Positions 1 through 5,777 of a DNA stretch of 5,777 nt are shown piece after piece. The notes beneath the pieces are model-generated. The model searched no databases, was not told where the DNA came from, and worked only from the letters and a program-made list of their open reading frames with translations. Every line of letters begins with the position of its first letter. Position 1 is the stretch's first letter. The translations under genes were made by a program, and so were the position numbers. The stretch is from Chloroflexota bacterium (GTDB lineage Bacteria > Chloroflexota > Anaerolineae > J102), in NCBI GenBank assembly GCA_003353825.1, contig PIVW01000381.1:1-5777 (forward strand), given 5' to 3'.

Positions 1-1
1 A

Positions 2-181
2 GTCTGTTTGATGCTTTTCAGTTTGCTTCACAATCCGTGCAGTACGACGATCCTCACCATCTACAAAGAGACCGGCAGTAAGAAGTGGTCGGTGGTGTCA
101 GCCTTTTTGCCCCTGGTTATGGGTTTGGTTGTGGTCTTCTTTGTGGCGCAAGTCTGGCGCTTGGTGGCAGGGATGTTTTAG
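2..181 (+). CDS. feoB: Ferrous iron transport protein B, C-terminal fragment
   Basis: This is the last 59 codons of a gene that begins before the window; it reads in frame 2 and stops at TAG 179-181. FeoB is an inner-membrane Fe(II) importer with an N-terminal G-protein domain and a C-terminal membrane channel. The visible part matches the end of the FeoB C-terminal membrane domain. It has a short hydrophobic stretch, then the conserved NPC motif (residues 11-13 of the fragment), followed by [15 protein letters not shown], which is typical of the family's 'PC..T...I..ETGS.KW' block. A final transmembrane helix follows at about residues 31-54 ([20 protein letters not shown]). Only the tail is seen, so the G domain and any FeoA or FeoC partner lie outside the window. 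The neighbouring galK is convergent and ends 11 bases away. Confidence 0.85.
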   Translation, partial: VCLMLFSLLHNPCSTTILTIYKETGSKKWSVVSAFLPLVMGLVVVFFVAQVWRLVAGMF

Positions 182-192
182 TGATGGTCGAT

Positions 193-1389
193 TCAATTCT
201 GCAGTTTACCTAGTAGACCTGCACCCGGCGCCGGTGAAACCGCATAGACTGCGGGTGCGATACCGGTCGTCTGTTCATAGTGCGTAGCTACCTGCGCTGC
301 AAATAAATCAACCTCGCTGGCTTCGACAAAAGCGACCATACAGCCGCCAAACCCGGCCCCGGCCTGACGCGCACCAATAACACCGGATCCTGCCAACATC
401 GCCTGCATCATCTCTTCCATTGCCGGCGTCCCGATCTCGAAAAGGTCCCGGGCGCCCAAATAAGATGCGTCGGTTAACGCACGAAGTCTGTCGTAATCGC
501 CGCTGGGGAGTACCTCGGCCAGGTCGAGTACGCGCTGATTTTCCTCGATGATGAAGCGACAGCGTCGGGCAACCACTGCCGGTAGCTCTGCTTCGTGCAC
601 TTTGAATTGTGCCATTGTCACGTCACGCAACGCTGTGATATCTGGGTAAAATTGCTGTAAAATACGCACGCCTGCTTCGCACTGGGCGCGACGCTCGTCA
701 TATTCCGATCCTGTCAATTCGCGCCTGTCTTTGGTGTCGCAAATAACCGGTTGAATGTTCTTTGAGATAGGCATAGTGCGGCTGGTCAGAGCCCTGCAAT
801 CAAGCAAGAGTGCGCAACCCCTTTCGCCCAAGGCCGAACTATACTGATCCAGAATGCCGGAATTGACACCTACGAACTGGTTTTCGGCCTGTTGCCCGAG
901 CAAAGCCATGGTAACAGAGTCGATCTCTAGCTGGGACAGTGTCTTGAACACGACCGCTGTGGCCATCTCGATCGCTGCGGAAGAACTCAGTCCACTGCTT
1001 AAGGGGATGGTGCTATGCACCAGGCCGTCGAATCCACGCAAGGTATGGCCCGCTTCTTTCATTGCTTTAGCGACTCCTCGTACATAGTTGTTCCAAGGGT
1101 AGAGGGTGTCGTGCTCGATATCATCCACCGAAAAGGTGCTTTCGCCGGGCAGGTTGAGCGAGGCAATCTGTACGAGATGATCCGGTCTGGGTCGAGCCAG
1201 AATCCAGGTGTTGCGGTCGATGCTCATGGTGAGCACATAGCCCATGTTGTAATCGGTATGGCTGCCCATGAGGTCAACCCGACCTGGAGCCTGGGCAACG
1301 AAGGCCGGGTTATGACCAAATGTTTTTCTGAATGCTTCTGTCGTCAATTTGGGACGTTCATCAAATGGCATAGCGTGATCCAGTTTCAC
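193..1389 (-). CDS. galK: Galactokinase-family GHMP sugar kinase
   Basis: The 398-residue protein has the normal length for cytoplasmic galactokinase, which phosphorylates alpha-D-galactose at C1 in the Leloir pathway. The GHMP kinase motifs appear in order. Motif 1 is GRVDLMGSHTDY at residues 36-47. The phosphate loop is PLSSGLSSSAA at 129-139. The catalytic aspartate is D181 in GILDQYSSALG. SEYDERRAQC at 228-237 carries the sugar-contacting tyrosine Y230. Motif 3 is GARQAGAGFGGC at 339-350. By family knowledge R37, D46, D181 and Y230 correspond to galactokinase active-site residues and are retained. The canonical GEH of motif 1 is GSH here (S43), and the usual T-G-G of motif 3 is A-G-A, so a related substrate such as a pentose or uronate is possible. 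The start is GTG; an in-frame ATG at residue 7 is an alternative, and neither has a clear Shine-Dalgarno sequence. The gene lies downstream of the iron operon on the same strand. Confidence 0.88.
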   Translation of the reverse strand: MKLDHAMPFDERPKLTTEAFRKTFGHNPAFVAQAPGRVDLMGSHTDYNMGYVLTMSIDRNTWILARPRPDHLVQIASLNLPGESTFSVDDIEHDTLYPWNNYVRGVAKAMKEAGHTLRGFDGLVHSTIPLSSGLSSSAAIEMATAVVFKTLSQLEIDSVTMALLGQQAENQFVGVNSGILDQYSSALGERGCALLLDCRALTSRTMPISKNIQPVICDTKDRRELTGSEYDERRAQCEAGVRILQQFYPDITALRDVTMAQFKVHEAELPAVVARRCRFIIEENQRVLDLAEVLPSGDYDRLRALTDASYLGARDLFEIGTPAMEEMMQAMLAGSGVIGARQAGAGFGGCMVAFVEASEVDLFAAQVATHYEQTTGIAPAVYAVSPAPGAGLLGKLQN

Positions 1390-1483
1390 CTTGGAACGGG
1401 GGTGTGATGTTTGATCGTAGATTTAAGATGAATTCCAGAAAATGATGCAGAGAATCACGCTATTCTGAAATCCGCTTGAGGCT

Positions 1484-1512
1484 ATGTCAGAAGCTCTCCT
1501 GATCCAGGTCAA
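1484..1512 (-). promoter_or_regulatory. Possible galK promoter in fbpC-galK spacer
   Basis: On the minus strand TTGACC (1512-1507) matches five of six bases of the sigma-70 -35 box. After a 17-base spacer comes TGACAT (1489-1484), which matches only three of six bases of the -10 box. The site lies about 95 bases upstream of the GTG start and beyond the hairpin at 1523-1543, which is the right place for an independent galK promoter. The weak -10 box makes this a tentative call. Confidence 0.18.
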
Positions 1513-1522
1513 TCTGAAATAG

Positions 1523-1543
1523 CCTAGACCAAGAGGTCATAGG
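1523..1543 (-). terminator. Hairpin downstream of fbpC, possible weak terminator
   Basis: On the minus strand the arms CCTA-T-GACC and GGTC-TAGG flank a TCTT loop, giving an 8-bp stem interrupted by one bulged T. It begins 26 bases after the fbpC stop. The bases after the stem are CTATTTCAG, a poor U-tract, so it may only attenuate transcription or protect the 3' end of the iron-operon mRNA rather than stop transcription before galK. The structure is seen in the sequence; its function is inferred. Confidence 0.3.
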
Positions 1544-1568
1544 TCCAATAATTCCTAGCAGGTATGAT

Positions 1569-2639
1569 TCAGCACGGAACCAACTCCCCACCATGAAAAC
1601 AGGCAAGGGCGTGTCCGTGCCCCAAATGTACGCGCACAGTTGTTCCTGCGGAAAGATCTGTCGTGTGATCCACCCAACTGTGCAAGGTCGTACCATCGGG
1701 CAGCCCAACACGATAAATGTTGGCAACGCCAATGAATTGACGGGAGAGGATGCGGCCCAGATTTTCATCAGATGCGCCTCGTTCCTCGATTTTTTCAAGC
1801 CGCACATCGTCAGGTCTGACGGCAACTTCGACCTGTATCCCGCCGGGAAGATCGCATAGTTGCGGCAGCAGGCCGATAGCTGTGACTACGCCACGATCTG
1901 ATGTCGTCCCTGGAATAAAATCTGTATGCCCCATGAACTCGGCAACAAATCGGGTTTGAGGTCGATGGAAGATCGCTTCCGGTGTGTCGATCTGCTGAAG
2001 TCGGCCATCCTTCATGACTGCCACTTTATCTCCAATGGCAAGGGCTTCTTCCTGATCGTGTGTTACGAAAATTGCCGTAGTACCACTCTGTTTGAGCAGA
2101 GCACGTACCTCTTGCCGTACCTCTGCACGCAAGGCGGTGTCGAGATTGGAAAACGGTTCATCCAGCAATAGGATGTCCGGTTGCGGCGCCAGCGCTCGTG
2201 CCAGCGCCACCCGCTGCTGCTGCCCCCCGGAAAGCTGGTGAGGCATCTTCTTATCCTGACCAGCCAAACCTACCAGTGAGAGAATCTTGTCGACACGCTG
2301 TTTCGCCTGCTGGCCCTTGGCTACTCCGAATGCTACATTTTGACCTACGCTGAGGTGGGGAAAAATAGCGTAATCCTGAAAAACCACTCCCACGCGGCGT
2401 TTTTCGGTTGGCACACATGTCCGGCTATTGGAGACCAGGCGACCGGCTATCTCGATATGGCCAAAGTCCAATCGCTCGAAGCCGGCGATCAGTCTTAACG
2501 TCGTCGTTTTTCCACAACCGCTAGGTCCCAACAGGGCTAGAATTTCCCCCGGTGAAATGGCAAAACTTAGCCCTTGTACCACAGTTAGATCAGCAAACGA
2601 CTTGTGCAGATCTCGGCAAACGACGACACTATCGTTCAT
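1569..2639 (-). CDS. fbpC: Ferric iron ABC transporter, ATP-binding protein
   Basis: This 356-residue ABC ATPase is expected to sit on the cytoplasmic face of the membrane and drive Fe(III) import through the adjacent permease. All nucleotide-binding motifs are present: Walker A GPSGCGKT at 38-45, Q-loop Q88 in VVFQDYAIFPHLSVGQN, signature LSGGQQQR at 136-143, Walker B ILLLDEP at 156-162, D-loop SNLD at 164-167 and switch histidine H194. A C-terminal TOBE-like regulatory region covers about 270-350 (VAVRPDDVRLEK onward). Motif spacing and total length fit the FbpC/FutC group of the spermidine/sulfate/iron importer family. ATG 2639 lies inside the 3' end of the permease gene, giving an 11-base overlap that suggests translational coupling. 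A purine-rich GAGAGAAG (2648-2641) immediately upstream serves as ribosome binding site. Iron specificity is inferred from the neighbours, since the ATPase alone could also fit thiamine or polyamine import. Confidence 0.9.
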   Translation of the reverse strand: MNDSVVVCRDLHKSFADLTVVQGLSFAISPGEILALLGPSGCGKTTTLRLIAGFERLDFGHIEIAGRLVSNSRTCVPTEKRRVGVVFQDYAIFPHLSVGQNVAFGVAKGQQAKQRVDKILSLVGLAGQDKKMPHQLSGGQQQRVALARALAPQPDILLLDEPFSNLDTALRAEVRQEVRALLKQSGTTAIFVTHDQEEALAIGDKVAVMKDGRLQQIDTPEAIFHRPQTRFVAEFMGHTDFIPGTTSDRGVVTAIGLLPQLCDLPGGIQVEVAVRPDDVRLEKIEERGASDENLGRILSRQFIGVANIYRVGLPDGTTLHSWVDHTTDLSAGTTVRVHLGHGHALACFHGGELVPC

Positions 2640-4302
2640 GCTTCTCTCGCAAAGTCAGCCAGGCCAAAGGTAAGGATGAGAAAAGTACCAGCAATAGGGT
2701 CGGTGCGGCCGCCCGGGCAAAAAACGCTTCGCTGATGTTCGACCACACTTGTACTGCCAGGGTGTCAAATCCTAGTGGGCTAAGGATCAGGGTAGCTGGT
2801 AGTTCTTTCATGATCGTTAGAAACACGAGTATGGCGCCAACGATAATACCTGGGCGCACCAAGGGCAACGTAATACGTCGAAATACCGTGAGCGATCGTT
2901 TCCCCAGACTGCGTCCCGCCTCCTCCATACTGGGCGGCACCTGCATCAAAGATGCCCGTTCTGCCCCCACCGCTTGCGGAATGAACAACACCACATAGGC
3001 AGCTAGCAGCATCGGCATGGTTTGGTAGAGGGGGCGCGCGTAGTTCACGCCAAAAAAGACATAGGCCAGCGCTACCACGATGCCAGGTAATGCGAAACTA
3101 GCGTAGGTTAAACGTTCGAAGAAGGAACTGGCGCGTCCAGGACGGCGAACCGCCAAAATCGTAATCGGCAGGGCGAAAATAATCGCCAGGATCGCGCCCA
3201 TCGCCGCCATCGAGAGTGAATTCCAAGCAGGTTCCAGCAAACTGGTCAAATATTGAGTTGTCGTGACTGCGGCGCCCGCTTCTCGGACTGCCCAATTTTG
3301 GCTCAGACCACGCCAGAACCAATATAGTAGGCCGCCGACAGGCACTATCAGAGCCCAAAGCACGATGGATGTCACGAAAATAAGGGAGGGCCATTTCCAT
3401 CTGCCAAGCGCGTTGGGCTGCATTTGCCGTGCTGCGCCAACTGCGACACGCGCGTACTGGCTGTTGCCTCTTGCTCGCCACTCCAGCAGCAGCACCACGG
3501 CCGTTAACAACACCAGTACAAAGGCCATTGCCGCGGCCGCATCCATCTGGTAGCTTAAATAGCGGTTGTATATGATACGAGTGAAGGTGCTATATTGCAG
3601 CATCGTCACAGCGCCGAAGTCGCGCAGGACATAGAGTGCCACCAGCAAACTGCCCGCCAAGATAGCCGGTCGCAAGTAAGGTAGGGTTACCCGGCGAAAG
3701 GCTTCGCCCGGAGAAAGTCCCAAACTTCTTGCCGCTTCTAAAAGCGCCGGGTCCATGCGCGCTATTGCCGCGCGAACTGTGAGCAACGTATAGGGGTAGC
3801 TGATCAGCGTCAGTACCAAGAAAGCGCCGGGAAAGCCGTAAATGGGGGGGAGTCGCTCGATGCCAAAGGGTGCTAACAGTTGTTGTAACAAACCCTTGGG
3901 AGAATGAACGGAAACAAACAAATAGGCGAAAACATAGCTCGGAATAACCAACGGCAATGCCGTCAATATCGCCCAAACCCGTCGTCCGGGCAGATCGGTG
4001 TGTGTTGTCAACCAGGCAATGGGGACGGCGATAATAGCTGCCGCAATCGTGACCGCCACTGCCAATACCACTGTATTACCGAGCACAGTCAATGTATGAG
4101 GCTTGCTCAGGGTCTCCAAGGTTTCCGCCCAAGCACCACTCATGCGAATCAGCAAATACGCAGGCACCAGTAAAACGAGGGCGCCTACAAGGGCTGCACA
4201 ACCAAGTAGAATCCAATGCTGTGAAGAACCCAGACGCCCACGGAAACGCCAGATGCGTCGTTTTGTCTGTTGTCGGGTAGAGGGCGTTGCTAACGTATTC
4301 AT
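2629..4302 (-). CDS. fbpB: Ferric iron ABC transporter, fused two-unit permease
   Basis: This 557-residue inner-membrane protein forms the translocation channel for Fe(III) and matches the double-length FbpB/FutB/SfuB architecture, in which two permease units are joined in one chain. Roughly twelve hydrophobic segments are visible: in the first half near 30-53, 72-98, 109-131, 158-180, 212-233 and 256-274, and in the second near 306-330, 360-384, 396-418, 428-447, 483-507 and 532-550. Each half carries an EAA loop that docks on the ATPase: EAARSLGLSPGEAFRRVTLP at 189-208 and EEAGRSLGKRSLTVFRRITLP-like sequence at 460-480. An N-terminal basic stretch (RQQTKRRIWRFRGR, 10-23) should stay in the cytoplasm. 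An in-frame TGA lies 18 bases upstream of ATG 4302, so the start cannot be earlier; no good Shine-Dalgarno sequence precedes it. The gene follows fbpA after 60 bases and overlaps fbpC by 11. Confidence 0.92.
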   Translation of the reverse strand: MNTLATPSTRQQTKRRIWRFRGRLGSSQHWILLGCAALVGALVLLVPAYLLIRMSGAWAETLETLSKPHTLTVLGNTVVLAVAVTIAAAIIAVPIAWLTTHTDLPGRRVWAILTALPLVIPSYVFAYLFVSVHSPKGLLQQLLAPFGIERLPPIYGFPGAFLVLTLISYPYTLLTVRAAIARMDPALLEAARSLGLSPGEAFRRVTLPYLRPAILAGSLLVALYVLRDFGAVTMLQYSTFTRIIYNRYLSYQMDAAAAMAFVLVLLTAVVLLLEWRARGNSQYARVAVGAARQMQPNALGRWKWPSLIFVTSIVLWALIVPVGGLLYWFWRGLSQNWAVREAGAAVTTTQYLTSLLEPAWNSLSMAAMGAILAIIFALPITILAVRRPGRASSFFERLTYASFALPGIVVALAYVFFGVNYARPLYQTMPMLLAAYVVLFIPQAVGAERASLMQVPPSMEEAGRSLGKRSLTVFRRITLPLVRPGIIVGAILVFLTIMKELPATLILSPLGFDTLAVQVWSNISEAFFARAAAPTLLLVLFSSLPLAWLTLREKHER

Positions 4303-4362
4303 GGAGTTGAGGATTGCTCAGAGATTCAGAAAGCTGGGGTGGATGGGTTTGATCTGCTTGAT

Positions 4363-5445
4363 TTACTCTATGATGCCTAAGTCAATGAGCATTTTTTGGG
4401 TTCCTTGCAGGTCTGCCAAATCGGCAAGAGCAATGCCGGCAGCCTGCGCGTCTAAGACTTCTAAGGGAGGTTCCACAATGGTAGTTATGCCATCGACAAC
4501 CGGGTATTCGAAGGTTTCTTCTGCAAAGTATTTCTGTGCACTCTCGGTAAGTAGGTATGCAACGAATTTCTTTGCGTTCTCAGCATTAGGCGCGGTTTCT
4601 AGAATGCCTGCGCCCGAAATCATGATGAGTGAGCCAGGGCCACCTCCAGGTAAGAAGTAGTTGCGTGCTCTGAAGGATTCTCCCTCTTCGCTCAAGAAGC
4701 GGTAAAGATAGTAGTGATTCACAAATCCGGCGTCGATCTCACCTGCACCAGCTGCAGCGACAATGGGAGTATTCTTGGCAAAAACCGTAGGCCTATTGGC
4801 CTGAATTCCTTGTAACCATTCGGCTGTTCTTTCCTCGCCCCAGGTTGCACGCAGTGCGGTGATCATGGCCTGGAAAGAGCCATTGGTGGGCGCCCACCCA
4901 AGACGCCCCTCCCATTCTGGTTCCGTGAACTCCCACAGATCGGCAGCCAGTTGGTTTTCGGGGTCGGTGATGTTGTCCGTGTTGTACACGATGACCCTGG
5001 CACGGCCCGATATACCGACCCACTCATCGCTATCAGAAGCGAATCGGAGTGGAACACGAGATAGAATGCTTTCCGGCAACTCGGCAAGCATCCCGGCAGC
5101 CTGTACCGCGCCCAACCCCCCTGGATCTTGGGCATAAAAGATATCAGCCGGGCTGCTTTCACCCTCTTCCAGCAAGACACCGGCTATTTCGCTCGTACCT
5201 CCGTAGCGTACCTGGACTTCGATGCCGGTATCTTTGGCGAATTGGTTAATGATGGGTTGAACCAGGCTGTCCGCACGACCAGAATATATAACGAGTGCCC
5301 CAGGATCGGCGGTCTCATCCTTGTCAGAGGCTGTCGCCGATGAAGGTGCGGCCGTTGAGATAGGGGCTGTAGCCGCGCCGCTGCAGGCGACTAACAGTGT
5401 CATTGCAAGTATAGTAAGGATTATTTTTATAGGTTTTGTTAGCAT
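4363..5445 (-). CDS. fbpA: Ferric iron-binding lipoprotein of ABC transporter
   Basis: This 360-residue extracytoplasmic solute-binding protein should capture Fe(III) and hand it to the FbpB permease. The N-terminus is a lipoprotein signal: basic K4/K7, a hydrophobic core and lipobox LVAC at 18-21, so C21 would be lipidated. A flexible Ala/Ser/Thr/Pro-rich linker (about 22-40) is followed by an acidic patch and the mature fold, which starts near LVIYSGR (51-57). Family features include YGGTSE at 81-86, ADIFYAQDPGG at 100-110, VYNTD at 153-157, and the tyrosine pair Y245-Y246 in FVNHYYLYRF. The tyrosine pair corresponds to the adjacent iron-ligating tyrosines of FbpA/FutA proteins. The length is slightly above the usual 330-345 because of the linker. 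ATG 5445 is supported by GGTGA (5453-5449) five bases or so upstream and by the signal peptide beginning at that point. It is the first gene of the iron operon. Iron is the best substrate call; thiamine or phosphonate binding is less likely. Confidence 0.9.
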   Translation of the reverse strand: MLTKPIKIILTILAMTLLVACSGAATAPISTAAPSSATASDKDETADPGALVIYSGRADSLVQPIINQFAKDTGIEVQVRYGGTSEIAGVLLEEGESSPADIFYAQDPGGLGAVQAAGMLAELPESILSRVPLRFASDSDEWVGISGRARVIVYNTDNITDPENQLAADLWEFTEPEWEGRLGWAPTNGSFQAMITALRATWGEERTAEWLQGIQANRPTVFAKNTPIVAAAGAGEIDAGFVNHYYLYRFLSEEGESFRARNYFLPGGGPGSLIMISGAGILETAPNAENAKKFVAYLLTESAQKYFAEETFEYPVVDGITTIVEPPLEVLDAQAAGIALADLADLQGTQKMLIDLGIIE

Positions 5446-5683
5446 GTTTCACCAATAGATGTTTGCATAAGGAGGAAGGAGGCTCGCCAATTAAATCACT
5501 TTCCCTACACAAGCCAGCCAAGCGCGTCAGTATCTGATTTTTGACTTCAAGTAAGAGTCCCCATGCCTTGAGCACATAGGTTATGAGCATTGCGCTTACC
5601 TTTCATAGAGTGATTGACGATTCGTCTATAAGCTTTTCACCTGAAATTGTTTGGTCCTTACTGAAAACTCTGGAAAACTCGAT
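5446..5683. other. Intergenic leader upstream of fbpA, likely promoter region
   Basis: No convincing gene lies in these 238 bases. On the minus strand a possible -10 box TTTAAT (5495-5490) sits about 45 bases before the fbpA start, but no matching -35 box is visible at the right distance. An imperfect 15-bp palindrome centred on 5548 (TTGACTT-C-AAGTAAG, five of seven arm bases paired) and a 10-base-phased direct repeat of GAAAACTC at 5663-5680 are candidate operator elements. I see no recognisable Fur box or DtxR/IdeR box. The promoter role is inferred from position alone. Confidence 0.35.
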
Positions 5684-5776
5684 TCATAAAGCAAAGTCCA
5701 GAACATCGTCCCAGTCGGAAGGTCTCAGTCGCGTTTTTTCACGGAACCATTCAACTTGTTGATGAATAAGTAAGTT
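5684..5776 (-). CDS. Possible C-terminal end of an unknown protein
   Basis: On the minus strand an open frame enters from the right edge and runs 30 codons to TGA (5686-5684), reading NLLIHQQVEWFREK and ending SDWDDVLDFAL. The mix of charged and aromatic residues looks protein-like, and the strand matches the iron operon, so it may be the tail of the gene upstream of fbpA, ending 238 bases before it. I do not recognise a family. The piece is too short to exclude a chance open frame, and a 59-codon frame on the opposite strand (5583-5762) competes with it. Confidence 0.35.
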   Translation of the reverse strand, partial: NLLIHQQVEWFREKTRLRPSDWDDVLDFAL

Positions 5777-5777
5777 C

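Noticed and set aside
222..236. GC-rich near-palindrome CACCCGGCGCCGGTG as a possible terminator for feoB
   Set aside because: It lies inside the galK coding sequence (Pro-Ala-Pro-Gly-Ala-Gly), leaves no loop, and has no T-run after it.
1487..1825. 112-codon minus-strand frame overlapping the end of fbpC
   Set aside because: It lies in another frame of the fbpC TOBE region and has no domain features, so it is a shadow frame.
4103..4660. 185-codon plus-strand open frame
   Set aside because: It is antisense to the strongly supported fbpB and fbpA genes and crosses their intergenic gap; its translation is low in recognisable structure.
5471..5482. Perfect-looking Shine-Dalgarno run GGAGGAAGGAGG on the plus strand
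   Set aside because: No start codon follows at a usable distance on the plus strand, so it is probably a chance purine run in the fbpA leader.
5526..5544. TCAG-TAT-CTGA followed by TTTTT on the plus strand as a terminator
   Set aside because: The stem is only four base pairs, and no plus-strand gene precedes it.
5324..5590. 88-codon minus-strand open frame overlapping the start of fbpA
   Set aside because: It overlaps the fbpA signal peptide region out of frame, has no family-like features and no good ribosome binding site. The fbpA lipoprotein start is far better supported.
5583..5762. 59-codon plus-strand open frame in the right intergenic region
   Set aside because: Its product is Ser-rich with no recognisable motif and no clear ribosome binding site, and it is antisense to the more protein-like frame at 5684-5776.

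Overview
The window carries an ordinary-looking iron-uptake locus next to a sugar kinase. No ribosomal or other phylogenetic marker is present. The organism is therefore an inference: a bacterium of moderate G+C. The substrate-binding protein is a lipoprotein with a long Ala/Ser/Thr/Pro-rich linker after the lipidated cysteine, a style common in Chloroflexota, but this is only a weak taxonomic hint.

Layout from left to right. Positions 2-181 (+) are the last 59 codons of a FeoB-type ferrous iron permease. It runs tail to tail, with an 11-base gap, into a complete galactokinase-family gene on the minus strand (193-1389). After a 179-base spacer containing a small hairpin comes a three-gene minus-strand cluster, transcribed right to left: a lipoprotein ferric-iron-binding protein (5445-4363), a two-unit inner-membrane permease (4302-2629) and an ATPase (2639-1569). 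Beyond 5445 lies a 238-base stretch with no convincing gene, which probably holds the promoter of the iron operon. At the right edge there may be the C-terminal end of another minus-strand gene (5684-5776).

How it works together: the FbpA-like lipoprotein captures Fe(III), the FbpB-like permease moves it across the membrane, and the FbpC-like ATPase powers the step. FeoB is the GTP-driven Fe(II) importer. The locus thus pairs both iron oxidation states, although the two systems are on opposite strands. The galactokinase has no obvious functional link to iron. It could be read as the distal gene of the iron operon or from its own promoter in the 179-base spacer. Its sugar-binding motif departs from the canonical galactokinase in a way that may bear on substrate choice, and this is the most interesting point in the window. 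I found no defence system, mobile element, CRISPR array or RNA gene.
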